In this document: positions 17,827-27,132 of the stretch, one piece after another
Layout: each line of letters opens with the position of its first letter
Position numbering within the stretch: position 1 is the first letter of the stretch
Assembly (NCBI RefSeq): GCF_900099965.1
Contig: NZ_FNDJ01000042.1
Coordinates: 1-64,000 of the forward strand
DNA from: Nonomuraea jiangxiensis
Lineage (GTDB): Bacteria; Actinomycetota; Actinomycetes; Streptosporangiales; Streptosporangiaceae
DNA length: 64,000 nt
Reading direction: 5' to 3'
Notes under the pieces: model-generated
Told to the model about the DNA's origin: nothing
The model's input: the letters and a program-made list of their open reading frames with translations, nothing else
Databases searched by the model: none
Made by a program: the position numbers and the translations under genes

Positions 17827-18564
17827 ATGGGGACTACGAGATCCGGGAGCAGCGCCGACCCGGCGGAACTCTTCAGTCCTGTCAACGTCGACCGCGTCTC
17901 GCAGGTCATCGTCGACCAGGTCAAGCTTCTCATCCGTGACGGGCAGCTGAGCCCTGGCGATCGCCTGCCCAGCGAGCGTGAGCTGTGCCAGCGTTTCGGC
18001 GTCAGCCGGGTGACCGTGCGCGAGGCCCTGCGTGTGCTGGAGGCCAGCGGGCTCGTCACGATCAAGGTCGGCTCGCACGGCGGCGCCTTCCTGACCTCGC
18101 CTTCGGCCGAGCGCCTCGGTGCCGGCCTCGCCGACCTCATCTCGCTGGCGCCCCTGACGGCGGCGAACGTCACCGAGGCGCGCACCATCGTGGAACTGGG
18201 CATCCTTCCGCTGGTCGTCGAACGAGCGACCGAGGAGGACATCGACGGCCTGCTCGCCATGGTCGAGGAGAGCCGGCAGGCCGTCGAGAAGGGCGAATAC
18301 GCGGTCGAGATGTCGGCCGCGTTCCACACCCGGGTGGCGGCGTGCACGCACAACCCCGCCATCGAGATGCTGGTCCAGAGCTTCCACGGTCCCCTGCTGA
18401 TGTCGTTGCAGGAGTCGCACGTCGACGCGCCGATGGGCCACCAGGGGACGGACGAGCACCGGGCGCTCACCTACGCCATCAAGGATCGCGACCCGGCGGC
18501 GGCTCGCGAGATCATGACCCGCCACCTCGAGCGAACGGCTCGCCGCGTCCGGCGCGACGGCTGA
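17827..18564 (+). CDS. GntR regulator, FadR/FCD subfamily (copy 1)
   Basis: 245 aa from ATG 17827, with GAGGAG 7 nt before it. The N-terminal winged helix has LSPGDRLPSERELCQRFGV followed by SRVTVREALRVLEASGLV; the C-terminal FCD ligand-binding domain has EARTIVELGILPLVVERAT and conserved His residues (AAFHTRVA, SFHGPLLMSL) that in this subfamily bind a metal and an organic-acid ligand. It is closely similar along its whole length to the regulator at 40811, so the two are recent paralogues placed at either end of the catabolic island. Expected role: repressor released by a pathway carboxylate. Confidence 0.93.
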   Translation: MGTTRSGSSADPAELFSPVNVDRVSQVIVDQVKLLIRDGQLSPGDRLPSERELCQRFGVSRVTVREALRVLEASGLVTIKVGSHGGAFLTSPSAERLGAGLADLISLAPLTAANVTEARTIVELGILPLVVERATEEDIDGLLAMVEESRQAVEKGEYAVEMSAAFHTRVAACTHNPAIEMLVQSFHGPLLMSLQESHVDAPMGHQGTDEHRALTYAIKDRDPAAAREIMTRHLERTARRVRRDG

Positions 18565-18588
18565 CCGGCCTGCGATCACGACCGGAGG

Positions 18589-19842
18589 TCACTCCTCGCG
18601 CAGGGCGCGCATCTTCCGCAACCACGGCAACACCGCGAGGGCCGCGAGCCCTGCCGAGATCCCGGCCAGCAGAAGCCCCGTGCGCGCTCCCCACTGCTCG
18701 CACACCCACCCCGTGATCGGGGCTCCCAGCGGGGTGCTGCCGAGAAATATCAGGCTGTGCAGGGCGATCACCCGCCCCTGCATCGTAGGATCCGCCCTGA
18801 TCTGCAACAGCGTGCGTGCGAGCGTGTTGAAGCAGATGTTCGCGACACCGAGGGCGACGACCGCAGCCATCGCCAGGCCGAGCGCGGGAGAGGCCGCGAC
18901 GGCGACGTTCACGCCGGCGAAGGCGAACGTCCACAACAGCAGGGACCACGCGGTGGCGTCCACGCGCGCGGCGCTCGCGAGGGCACCGAGCACCGCGCCC
19001 ACTCCGAGGGCGGAGGTGAGCCAGCCGTAGATCTCGGCGCCTCCGCCGAAGGTCTCGCGGGCGAGCAGAGGGAACACGACGCGAAAGTTCTGGCCGAGTA
19101 GCGCGACCACGGCTACGAGAAACAGGCACGCGCGTAACTCCGGGTGCTCCCATACATATCGCAGGCCCTGCCTGGCCTGGCCCTTGGCTCGGGGAAGGGC
19201 CGGAACCCGGTGCAGCTCCCGGGGATTCATGCGCGCGAGCCCGAGCAGGACCGCCACGAACGACAGCGCGTTGACCGCGAACGCCGCTCCGACGTCGACG
19301 GTAGCGATCAGGACTCCGGCGATCGCCGGGCCGACGAGGCGGCCGGCGTTGTGCACCGTCGAGTTCAGGGCCTGCGCGTTCACATAGTTCTCCGGGGTGA
19401 CCATCTCGGTGACGAAGGCCTGCCGCGCGGGCACGTCGAGAACGGTGACCAGGCCGAGCCCGAGGGCGAGCGCGTAGACCATCCAGAGCTGCACCAGGTC
19501 GCTCAGCACGAGCACCGCGAGGGCGGCCGCGAGGACGGCGCTGGCCGCCTGCGTCGCCATGATCGTGCGGCGCCGGTCGAGCCGGTCGACCAGAACACCT
19601 CCCCACAGGCCGAACATGAGGGTGGGCAGGAACTGCAGCGCGGTCGAGATGCCGAGCGCGACGGGCGAGTCCGTCAGTTCGAGCACGAGCCAGTCCTGTG
19701 CCACCCGCTGCATCCAGGTTCCGATCACGCTCACCGCGTGACCGGTGAAGAAGCGCCGGTAGTTGGGCACGGTGAGCGAGCGGAAGACACGCCGGTGCGC
19801 GGTGCGGACGCGGGCGAGGAACGTGGCATCTGCCGAGCCCAT
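18589..19842 (-). CDS. MFS transporter (MFS_3 family)
   Basis: About 417 aa from ATG 19842 (GAGGGG 5 nt upstream; a GTG at 19848 is also in frame). Twelve likely membrane segments, with GGVLVDRLDRRRTIM as the helix 2-3 loop and PTMQGRVIALHSLIF as the conserved later loop. Convergent with the GntR gene and preceded 28 nt upstream by the site TGGTATTACCT, which is shared with the second bicupin promoter. Likely carries a pathway substrate or product in or out; the direction cannot be read from sequence, though this family is mostly exporters. Confidence 0.86.
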   Translation of the reverse strand: MGSADATFLARVRTAHRRVFRSLTVPNYRRFFTGHAVSVIGTWMQRVAQDWLVLELTDSPVALGISTALQFLPTLMFGLWGGVLVDRLDRRRTIMATQAASAVLAAALAVLVLSDLVQLWMVYALALGLGLVTVLDVPARQAFVTEMVTPENYVNAQALNSTVHNAGRLVGPAIAGVLIATVDVGAAFAVNALSFVAVLLGLARMNPRELHRVPALPRAKGQARQGLRYVWEHPELRACLFLVAVVALLGQNFRVVFPLLARETFGGGAEIYGWLTSALGVGAVLGALASAARVDATAWSLLLWTFAFAGVNVAVAASPALGLAMAAVVALGVANICFNTLARTLLQIRADPTMQGRVIALHSLIFLGSTPLGAPITGWVCEQWGARTGLLLAGISAGLAALAVLPWLRKMRALREE

Positions 19843-20281
19843 GGACACCCCTCTTCCTAAATCAGGCTAATGGTATTACCTTTGCGTCGTTGGCCGGGAG
19901 GTTTGGGGTAATTGTTATGACTTGTTCCTGGACCGGGGTTGTCGTGAAGGGATATCCCGGTTTCACGGCCCTCGGGGGGTGCGGGTCGCCCGACGACGAA
20001 GGGTTCGCATGCCGGCGACAGTCGCCGCGGCCGGCTTGGAGCGCCGCCGCGTTGCGGAAGGCCCCGCGGGCGGACCTGCCCGCCGTACGGACTCGGGGCG
20101 CCGGAGTGGCACCTCGCGTGCTCCCCCCAGGGGTCTGACCAGCGCACTGGCGGGCCCCTATCAAGAGAGCCGCTCCGGGGCTTGTCCGCCGTGTAACGGT
20201 CCGGTAAAAGTATGGCTAAAGGGTTAGACCTTTAGTCCTACCGAGGTGTGTACTCGGGTAATTCGCTCAAAGGAGGCCGAT
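19843..20281. promoter_or_regulatory. 439-bp intergenic control region with operator-like sites
   Basis: No gene is supported in this stretch. It holds TGGTATTACCT at 19871-19881, near the MFS start on the minus strand, and a double site GGGTTAGACCT (20221-20231) and TAGTCCTACCG (20233-20243) upstream of the small ORF and the ABC importer operon. All approximate TNGTNNNACNA. The AT-richer stretch 20190-20275 probably holds the + strand promoter. Confidence 0.55.
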
Positions 20282-20410
20282 ATGTGCGATGACCATCTGG
20301 CTGGAGCTCTCGCCCGAGAGACGGGGAACCAGGACGGGCCGGAGATCGCCGCACGTGTTCCGTGGCGCCGGCGCTCCAACCTGGGCCGGATCGAGACGGG
20401 CGTGATCTGA
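20282..20410 (+). CDS. Possible 42-aa small protein or leader peptide
   Basis: ATG at 20282 is preceded by AAAGGAGG, the strongest ribosome-binding site in the island, 5 nt upstream. The frame encodes 42 residues beginning MCDDHLAGALARETG and ending with a basic stretch PWRRRSNLGRIETGVI before TGA. It lies 39 nt after a pair of GntR-like sites and 84 nt before the first substrate-binding lipoprotein gene, so it would be the first cistron of the importer operon. I recognise no family. It could be a leader peptide or a chance frame. Confidence 0.45.
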   Translation: MCDDHLAGALARETGNQDGPEIAARVPWRRRSNLGRIETGVI

Positions 20411-20494
20411 GCACTACTTCTCGCGGGGGAACAGAAACGCATCATCGCCGGGTCGGTGGTCACACCGCCCCGCCGAGCTCGCGGGAGAGCATCC

Positions 20495-21610
20495 ATGCAA
20501 CACCAGAAATTCTTCGGATCGGTGGCGGTGGCCGCCGCCGTTCTCCTCCTAGGAGCCTGTGGCGCCTCGCCGACAGCCGGAGGGCCCATGCCGACCGGCA
20601 CGTCCAGCGGAAAAGCTCAGGAGGTCTACGACCGCATCAACGGGCTCACCGGTGACGAACGCACCAAAACCCTCGTTGACCTCGCGAAACAAGAGGGCAC
20701 GCTTTCGATCTACACCTCGAACACCGACCTGGACAAGGTCATCGACGGATTCGAGAAGACCTACCCGATCAAGGTGGAGGTCTACCGCGGGAACTCGGAG
20801 TCGGTGCTTCAGCGCGTGGTGCAGGAGCAGCAGGCGAACTACAACGGCAACGACCTCGTCGAGACGAACGCCGGCGAGCTCAACGTCATGGCCGACCAGA
20901 ACATGCTCTACCCGTACGAAGGCGCGCTGCGTGCCGCCGTACGCAAGGAGGGCCAGGCGGATGGCTGGACCGCCACCCGGTTCAACGTGTTCGTGGTCGG
21001 CTGGAACACCACCAAGGTGAAGCCCGGCGAGGAGCCGAAGTCGTTCGAGGAACTGGCCGACCCGAAGTGGAAGGGACGTGTCTCCCTGGAGGTCGGCGAC
21101 GTCGACTGGTTCGCGGCCATGTACAAGTACTACCTCGACCAGGGCAAGACGGACGCCGAGGTCCGCGATCTGTTCAACCGGGTCGTCGCCAACGCGAAGA
21201 TCGCCAAGGGGCACACGGCGCAGGGCGAGCTGCTTTCGGCCGGCCAGTTCGCGGTGACCGCCTCCTCCTACAGCCACACGATCGACAAGGCCGCCGACCA
21301 GGGCGCCCCGGTGAGCTGGCATCCGGCCTCGGGGACTCCGGTACAGCCCATCGTGATACGGCCCAACGGCGTGGCACTGATGAAGACGGCGCCACACCCG
21401 GCAGCGGCGATGCTGTTCGTCGACTACGAGCTCAGCGAGGGACAGAAGATCCTGCACGAGTCCTTCCGGGTCGGGTCGATCCCCACGGCGGACGATCCCG
21501 TGGCCGGACTCACGACGATTTCCGTGCCCGAGAAGGAAATGCTCGACAACCCCAAGAAGTGGGACGCGCTCTACGAAGAGATCGTCCAGTCAGGCCGGGA
21601 GGTCAAGTGA
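20495..21610 (+). CDS. ABC importer substrate-binding lipoprotein 1 (Fbp/AfuA-type, extracellular)
   Basis: 371 aa from ATG 20495. Signal peptide with lipobox (LLLGAC), Ser/Thr/Gly linker, then a class II periplasmic-binding fold: EGTLSIYTSNTDLDKVIDGF, YPIKVEVYRGNSESVLQRVV, DPKWKGRVSLE, and NGVALMKTAPHPAAAMLF. This is the family of FbpA, AfuA and phosphonate-binding proteins, which bind ferric ion, sugar phosphates or other oxyanions. In an aromatic-acid island the cargo is more likely an organic anion than iron. It overlaps the next gene by 4 bp (GTGA). Confidence 0.88.
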   Translation: MQHQKFFGSVAVAAAVLLLGACGASPTAGGPMPTGTSSGKAQEVYDRINGLTGDERTKTLVDLAKQEGTLSIYTSNTDLDKVIDGFEKTYPIKVEVYRGNSESVLQRVVQEQQANYNGNDLVETNAGELNVMADQNMLYPYEGALRAAVRKEGQADGWTATRFNVFVVGWNTTKVKPGEEPKSFEELADPKWKGRVSLEVGDVDWFAAMYKYYLDQGKTDAEVRDLFNRVVANAKIAKGHTAQGELLSAGQFAVTASSYSHTIDKAADQGAPVSWHPASGTPVQPIVIRPNGVALMKTAPHPAAAMLFVDYELSEGQKILHESFRVGSIPTADDPVAGLTTISVPEKEMLDNPKKWDALYEEIVQSGREVK

Positions 21611-22755
21611 ACACCGCCCCCCTGTCGGGCCGCCGTGGCGGCGGGCCCGCGAAGCGTGCGCTGGTCTCAGGGTCCGCACTCGTACTCCTGCTCTCAGGCT
21701 GCGGAGGCTCGCCCACGGCCACGGCACCACAAGCCGCGACCGGCGGTGGGCCTAGCGCGGCGGAGAAGCTCTACACCGAGGTCAACGGAATGAACGGTCA
21801 GCAGCGGCGTGACAAGCTCGTCCCGCTGGCCGAGAAGGAAGGCGCGCTCGACCTCTACACGTCCATGACGAGCGATGTGGCTGACGCGGTCCTGAAGGCG
21901 TTCGAGGACCAGTTCAACGTCACGGTGAACCTGTACCGCGCCGGGTCGGAGACGGTGCTCCAGCGGGTCGTGCAGGAGCAGAAGGCCGGCTACCAGGGCA
22001 ACGACGTGGTGGAGACCAACGCGACCGAGCTGTTCGACCTGAACACCGAGGGCGTTCTCGCCAATTACGACGGTGAGCGGCGCCGCATGGTCCCGGAGGC
22101 CGGTCGGCAGCAAGGATGGACCGCGACGCGGATGAACCTGTTCGCGCCGAGCTGGAACACCGGGCTCGTCACTCCGGAGCAGGCGCCGAAGACCTGGGAG
22201 GATCTCGCCGACCCCAAGTGGGACGGCAAGCTGGCGATGGAGCTCAGCGACTCCGACTGGTACCTGACCCTCTACAAGTACTGGGAGAAGCAGGGCAAGA
22301 CCGGCGAGGAGATCGACAAGCTCTTCGACGGCATGGCCAGGGGCGCGAAGATCGTCAAGGGCCACACGGTGCAGGGCCAGTTGCTGTCCGCCGGCCAGTT
22401 CTCGGTCGCCGCCTCCAACTACTCCTACATCGTCCAGCAGGCCAAGGCCAAGGGCGCGCCCGTCGACTACCTGCCCTTCGTCCAGCCGGTCATCGCCCGG
22501 CCCAACGGCATCGGGCTGATGAAGACGGCCAAGCACCCCGCCGCGGCGATGCTGTTCGCCGACTGGATGCTCCAGGAGGGCCAGGCGCTTCTGGCGAAGC
22601 AGGGGCTCACCCCGGCCATCGTGGAGGGCGACGATCCCCTCAAGGATGTGGAGATCATCCCGATCGACGTCGAAGAGCTGACGAAGAACGGCGACGAGTG
22701 GAACAAGCGGTACGACCAGGTCATCTCCAACGGTGAGCAGGTAGACGGAAATTGA
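21607..22755 (+). CDS. ABC importer substrate-binding lipoprotein 2, paralogue of the preceding gene
   Basis: 382 aa from GTG 21607. Lipobox LLLSGC after a basic N-terminus (RRGGGPAKRAL). The mature domain is clearly homologous to the preceding protein: EGALDLYTSMTSDVADAVLK, YRAGSETVLQRVVQEQ, DPKWDGKLAMELSDSDW, KGHTVQGQLLSAGQFSVAAS. Differences concentrate at the N-terminal third and in loops such as PVDYLPFVQP, so the two receptors may have different ligands while docking to one permease. Confidence 0.88.
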   Translation: MNTAPLSGRRGGGPAKRALVSGSALVLLLSGCGGSPTATAPQAATGGGPSAAEKLYTEVNGMNGQQRRDKLVPLAEKEGALDLYTSMTSDVADAVLKAFEDQFNVTVNLYRAGSETVLQRVVQEQKAGYQGNDVVETNATELFDLNTEGVLANYDGERRRMVPEAGRQQGWTATRMNLFAPSWNTGLVTPEQAPKTWEDLADPKWDGKLAMELSDSDWYLTLYKYWEKQGKTGEEIDKLFDGMARGAKIVKGHTVQGQLLSAGQFSVAASNYSYIVQQAKAKGAPVDYLPFVQPVIARPNGIGLMKTAKHPAAAMLFADWMLQEGQALLAKQGLTPAIVEGDDPLKDVEIIPIDVEELTKNGDEWNKRYDQVISNGEQVDGN

Positions 22756-22767
22756 GTCACCGATCGT

Positions 22768-22798
22768 GCGGCGGCACCGGCATCGGTGGTGCCGCCGC
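22768..22798 (+). terminator. Strong intercistronic hairpin after the second binding-protein gene
   Basis: GCGGCGGCACC pairs with GGTGCCGCCGC (11 bp perfect) around a 9-nt loop, 12 nt after the stop. There is no T-tract. A stem here would protect or attenuate the mRNA so that binding proteins outnumber permease, a common arrangement in importer operons. Confidence 0.6.
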
Positions 22799-22839
22799 GC
22801 CCGTGATCATCGCAGACTGGTTCAGAAAGAGGTGAGGGC

Positions 22840-24567
22840 ATGACCACGGCATCTCCCGCCGTCTCTGCCCGCAGGGGAGCCACGCTCGGATGGCTGCGCC
22901 GGTTGGGGACCCCTAAAGTCATCATCATCGTCGTGGTCGCCGGCTTGATCGGCTATCTCGCGCTCGTGCCCCTTTACTACCTGATCTGGGGCACGTTCTT
23001 CGATGCCGACGGCTTCACCCTCGGCGGCTTCGCCCGAGCATACGGTGACCCGCGCGTCGGCGACATGATCGGGAACTCGCTGTGGTTCGCGGTCGGCTCG
23101 GCCGTGTTGTCGCTGGTCGTCGGCACCGCGCTGGCCTACCTCAACGTGCGGACGGATGTCCCGTTCAAGGGGCTCTTCTTCGCGGCCTCGATCATTCCGT
23201 TGATCATCCCGGGGATTCTGTACACCATCGCGTGGATCTTCCTGGCGAGCCCGGACATCGGCCTGCTCAACAAGGCGATCGAACCGATCCTCGGCCCAGG
23301 GTTCTTCGACATCTTCACCGTGTGGGGGATGGTCTGGGTCGAGGGCCTGCACCTTTCCCCCATCGTGTTCCTCCTCATGGTCGCCGCCTTCCGGTCCATG
23401 GACCCCTCGCTTGAGGAGTCGGCCCTGATGTCCGGGGCCAGCAGGTGGCAGGTCTTCCGCAGGGTCACCATGCCGCTGACGCGCCCGGCGATCGTCGCCG
23501 CGGTGCTCGTCATGGTCGTGCGCAGCCTGGAAAGCTTCGAAGTCCCCGCCCTGCTCGGCCTGCAGAACGGGATCTACGTCTTCACCAGCCGCATCTACTT
23601 CGTACTGCGCTCCTACCCGCCGGACCTCGCCGCGGCCGGCGCGCTGGCGGTGGGGCTTCTGGTGCTCGCGTTGATCGGCGTCACGATCTCCAACCTCGTC
23701 GGCAGGTCGGGCAAGACCTACCAGACCGTGACCGGCAAGGGCTTTCGTCCTCGTCCGATGGAGCTCGGCAAGTGGCGGCCGGTCATGGGCGGCGTCATCG
23801 TGCTGTACTTCTTCCTCACCGTCGTCGGGCCGCTGTTCGTGCTGCTCTACACGTCCCTGCTGAAGTTCTACCAGGCGCCGTCGGCCGAGGCCTTCGCGTC
23901 GATGTCCCTGGACAACTATCGCCAGCTCTTCGACATCTCGGACGCGATGACAGCACTGAAGAACTCCCTCGCGCTCGGTCTGGGGTCGGCGACGCTCGTC
24001 ATGATCCTGATGGCGGTCGGCGCCTGGATAGTCGTGCGCTCGCGCATTCCCGGGCGGCAACTCGTGGACCACTTCTCGTTCGTCCCGCTCGTGATCCCCG
24101 GTCTGGTCCTCGGGCTCGCGCTTTCGTTCGTGTACCTGCGCAGCCCTGTCCCGATCTACGGCACGATCTTCATCCTGCTGATCGCCTACTGCACCCGCTA
24201 CATGCCGTACGGCATGCGTTACGCGGTCACGTCGATGCACCAGATCTCGGCTGAGCTGGAGGAGTCGGCGCAGGTGAGCGGGGCGAGCTGGTGGCAGACG
24301 TTCCGCAGGGTGCTCCTGCCGCTCCTCTCGCCCGGCCTCCTGGCCGGCTGGATCTACATCCTCGTGGTCTCGTTCCGCGAACTGTCGAGCTCGATCCTGC
24401 TCTACAGCCCCGGCAACGAGGTCCTCTCCATCCTCATCTTCGAGCAGTACGAGAACGGCCAGTTCACCGTCCTGGCGGCACTCGGTGTCGTCATGGTGCT
24501 CACCCTCGCCGTGCTCGTCATCATCGCCTACAAGCTCGGCGCCAAAGTCGGGCTCCGGCAGGACTGA
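22840..24567 (+). CDS. ABC importer permease, two fused membrane domains (FbpB type)
   Basis: 575 aa from ATG 22840, AGAGGTGAGG upstream. Two homologous permease halves each with an EAA loop for contact with the ATPase: LEESALMSGASRWQVFRRVT in the first half and LEESAQVSGASWWQTFRRVL in the second. About twelve membrane segments. One polypeptide thus replaces a permease pair. Works with the ATPase at 24593 and the two lipoproteins upstream. Confidence 0.93.
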   Translation: MTTASPAVSARRGATLGWLRRLGTPKVIIIVVVAGLIGYLALVPLYYLIWGTFFDADGFTLGGFARAYGDPRVGDMIGNSLWFAVGSAVLSLVVGTALAYLNVRTDVPFKGLFFAASIIPLIIPGILYTIAWIFLASPDIGLLNKAIEPILGPGFFDIFTVWGMVWVEGLHLSPIVFLLMVAAFRSMDPSLEESALMSGASRWQVFRRVTMPLTRPAIVAAVLVMVVRSLESFEVPALLGLQNGIYVFTSRIYFVLRSYPPDLAAAGALAVGLLVLALIGVTISNLVGRSGKTYQTVTGKGFRPRPMELGKWRPVMGGVIVLYFFLTVVGPLFVLLYTSLLKFYQAPSAEAFASMSLDNYRQLFDISDAMTALKNSLALGLGSATLVMILMAVGAWIVVRSRIPGRQLVDHFSFVPLVIPGLVLGLALSFVYLRSPVPIYGTIFILLIAYCTRYMPYGMRYAVTSMHQISAELEESAQVSGASWWQTFRRVLLPLLSPGLLAGWIYILVVSFRELSSSILLYSPGNEVLSILIFEQYENGQFTVLAALGVVMVLTLAVLVIIAYKLGAKVGLRQD

Positions 24568-24592
24568 ACAACGGGTTTCATCAGGAGGACAG

Positions 24593-25744
24593 GTGCTCCG
24601 CATCAACAACCTCGTCAAGACCTTCGACGGAGAGCGCCGCCGCCGGCGTGACTCGCGCGCGTCCTCGGCACAGGAGGCCCGGGTGTTCGCGGTCAACGAC
24701 GTCAGCTTCAACGTCGAGAACGGTCAGCTGTTCACCTTGCTCGGCCCCTCGGGGTGCGGCAAGACGACGACGCTGCGCTCGATCGCCGGGCTGGAACGCC
24801 CTGACTCGGGGACCATCGAAGTCGGCGACCGTGTCCTCTTCTCCACCAACGAGGGGAAGAAATCGGTGAACGTCCCCGCGAATGAGCGGGGACTGGGCAT
24901 GGTCTTCCAGTCCTATGCCATCTGGCCGCACATGTCGGTCTTCGACAACGTCGCCTTCCCGCTGCAGGTGAAGAAGCGCGGCGACCGGCTGGGCCGTAAG
25001 GAGATCTCCGAGCGGGTGATGCGCGTGCTCGAGACGATGGAGCTCGCCCACCTGGCCGACCGCCAGGCCACCAAACTGTCCGGTGGCCAGCAGCAACGGC
25101 TCGCCCTCGCCCGGGCACTCGTCATCGAACCCCCGCTCCTGCTGCTCGACGAACCGCTGTCCAACCTCGACGCGAAACTGCGGGAGTCACTGCGCTACGA
25201 GCTGAAGCGGGTGCAGCGCGAACTCGGCATCACCTCGGTGTACGTGACGCATGACCAGGTCGAGGCCCTGGCCCTCAGCAACGCGATCGCGGTGATGCGG
25301 AACGGCAACATCGTGCAGCTCGGCCGTCCCCGCGACATCTACGAGAACCCCAACTGCAGGTTCGTCGCCGAGTTCATCGGTACGTCGAACTTCGTGTCCG
25401 GCAACGTGGTGGCCAAGGACGGCGACCGATACACCGTCAACACCATCGACGGGCAGCTCGCACTCGACTCTGCCATGAGCCTTCCCCTGGGCACCGACGT
25501 GATCGTGTCCGTGCGGCCTGAAGTCCTGGAGGTCAGCACCACCTCCCGGGCGGGTGAGGTGCCCAACGAGTGGAAGGGTACGGTCCTGACCCGTGCCTAC
25601 CTTGGGGACAGCCTCGACCACGTGGTGGGTGTCGGCAAGCACGAGCTGCGGACCCGCGGGAACCCCTCGACCTCGATAGAACCCGGGACCGAGGTCTATC
25701 TGCGGATGGATCCCGCCAAGCTCGTGCTCGTTCCCGTCGACTGA
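24593..25744 (+). CDS. ABC importer ATPase (FbpC/PotA-like)
   Basis: 383 aa from GTG 24593, with CAGGAGGACAG directly before it. Walker A GPSGCGKTTT, Q-loop VFQSYAIWPHM, signature LSGGQQQRLALARAL, Walker B LLLLDEPLSNLD, H-loop VYVTHDQVEAL, then a C-terminal TOBE-type regulatory domain. An Arg-rich insert (GERRRRRDSRA) near residue 13-25 is unusual. Completes the importer, the binding proteins, fused permease and ATPase lying in order. Confidence 0.94.
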   Translation: MLRINNLVKTFDGERRRRRDSRASSAQEARVFAVNDVSFNVENGQLFTLLGPSGCGKTTTLRSIAGLERPDSGTIEVGDRVLFSTNEGKKSVNVPANERGLGMVFQSYAIWPHMSVFDNVAFPLQVKKRGDRLGRKEISERVMRVLETMELAHLADRQATKLSGGQQQRLALARALVIEPPLLLLDEPLSNLDAKLRESLRYELKRVQRELGITSVYVTHDQVEALALSNAIAVMRNGNIVQLGRPRDIYENPNCRFVAEFIGTSNFVSGNVVAKDGDRYTVNTIDGQLALDSAMSLPLGTDVIVSVRPEVLEVSTTSRAGEVPNEWKGTVLTRAYLGDSLDHVVGVGKHELRTRGNPSTSIEPGTEVYLRMDPAKLVLVPVD

Positions 25745-25770
25745 CCGTACCTCCGATCAGTGAATCTGCG

Positions 25771-25790
25771 GGCCCGGCGCTCTCCGGGCC
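25771..25790 (+). terminator. Hairpin after the importer ATPase gene
   Basis: GGCCCGG and CCGGGCC form a 7-bp GC stem with a 6-nt loop, 26 nt after the stop, followed by TTCG and no T-tract. Weak terminator candidate between the importer operon and the next transporter gene. Confidence 0.4.
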
Positions 25791-25836
25791 TTCGACGTGA
25801 GCAGGAGTGCGTGATCAGAAAGGTGGGAGACACCGC

Positions 25837-27096
25837 GTGATACCCGCGATCCTGCGGAACCGCGAGTTCACGCTGTACTGGGCCGGGGTCGTCCTGTCCC
25901 AGATTGGCACCCGCGGCACCGTGGCGGCGAATTTCTACCAGGTTTACCAGCTCACCGGCTCTGTCGCCTACACCGGGCTGGTCGGCGCCGCGCAGGCGGT
26001 CGCGCTGCTCGTCCTCAGCCCGCTGGGCGGGGCGCTCGCGGACCGCCTGGACCGGCGCCGGCTGCTCCAGGCCGCGCAGGCCGTCGCGTTGCTCGTCGCC
26101 GTCGCGCTCTCCTGGCTGACGCTGATCGGCCGGGCCGAGGCCTGGCACGTCGTGGTCTCCGTGGTGCTCACCACAGCCGCGGCGACCTTCGACCAGCCGG
26201 CCAGGCAGGCACTGATTCCCGCTCTGGTGCCGAAGAACCAGATCGGACAGGCGGTCGCGCTGCTCAACCCGTCGCGGGAGCTGGCCATCCTGGTAGGCCC
26301 GCTGCTGTCCGGAGTGCTCATCAGCCTGGCCGGGCCCGGACTGATGTACGTCGTCGACGCGGTGACCTACGCGGTGCTGGTCGGAGTGCTCGCCACGCTC
26401 CGGATCTCCAAGCTGGAGCCGGCCGCGGAGCGCCGCTCGATACTGGGATCGATCGCCGAGGGCGCCAGGTACATCGCCCACCGGCCGCTCATCTACAACC
26501 TCATGCTGCTCGACCTGTCGGCGACCGTGTTCAGCGCCTATCGCGTTCTGCTGCCGGCGCTCGCGCTGGATGTGCTGCACGTCGGCGCGACCGGATACGG
26601 AGTGCTGTCCGGTGCCCCGTCCGCCGGTGCGTTGATCGCGACATATGCGGTCTTCCGTACGGTGCAGCGAAGTCGAAGGCAGGGCCGGGTCCTGCTGGTT
26701 TCCACGGTCCTCTACGGCATCGCCGCCATTCTGCTGGCGCACTCGCCGGTCTTCCTCCTGGCCGTGCTCGCCGCCCTGCTCCTCGGCGCCTTTGACGCCA
26801 TGGCGACCACGATCCGGCATGCCGCGGTCCAGATCGACACCCCGGACGAGATCCGGGGCCGGGTCACCGCCTTCTACCAGATGTCTTCGCGGGGAGGCCC
26901 GGCGATCGGGGACGTCGTCGTCGGGGCGGTGGCCGGTGTGATCGGACCCGTGGCGGCACTCACCATCGGCGGGCTGGGCCCGATGGTCGTCGCCGGGTGG
27001 TCATGGCTGCGGGGCGGCGTGGTGCGGTCCTACACCGGAATCGTGGAGGCCGACGACAATCCCGATGAGAAGCGGCGCTCCACACCGGGGACATGA
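25837..27096 (+). CDS. MFS transporter (MFS_3 family), second in the island
   Basis: 419 aa from GTG 25837, where AGGTGGGAG lies upstream and the family start (IPAILRNREFTLYWAGVVLSQ) falls; a GTG at 25807 is an alternative. Helix 2-3 loop GGALADRLDRRRLL and later loop PDEIRGRVTAFYQMSSRGGP identify the family. It resembles the transporter at 18589 in type but is not an obvious recent duplicate. Same strand as the ABC importer; probably part of the same regulon. Confidence 0.85.
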   Translation: MIPAILRNREFTLYWAGVVLSQIGTRGTVAANFYQVYQLTGSVAYTGLVGAAQAVALLVLSPLGGALADRLDRRRLLQAAQAVALLVAVALSWLTLIGRAEAWHVVVSVVLTTAAATFDQPARQALIPALVPKNQIGQAVALLNPSRELAILVGPLLSGVLISLAGPGLMYVVDAVTYAVLVGVLATLRISKLEPAAERRSILGSIAEGARYIAHRPLIYNLMLLDLSATVFSAYRVLLPALALDVLHVGATGYGVLSGAPSAGALIATYAVFRTVQRSRRQGRVLLVSTVLYGIAAILLAHSPVFLLAVLAALLLGAFDAMATTIRHAAVQIDTPDEIRGRVTAFYQMSSRGGPAIGDVVVGAVAGVIGPVAALTIGGLGPMVVAGWSWLRGGVVRSYTGIVEADDNPDEKRRSTPGT

Positions 27097-27132
27097 CCCT
27101 CACGGCCGGAAGGGCCGACGCCAGGCGCGCGC

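Noticed and set aside
22822..24711. 629-codon open frame on the minus strand
   Set aside because: Shadow of the fused permease; Glu/Asp/Arg/His-rich with no fold, while the plus strand has two clear EAA loops.
20495..25744. Iron (Fbp) uptake operon
   Set aside because: Family membership fits, but context and GntR-like operators point to an organic anion, and no iron-box-like sequence was seen. Not excluded.
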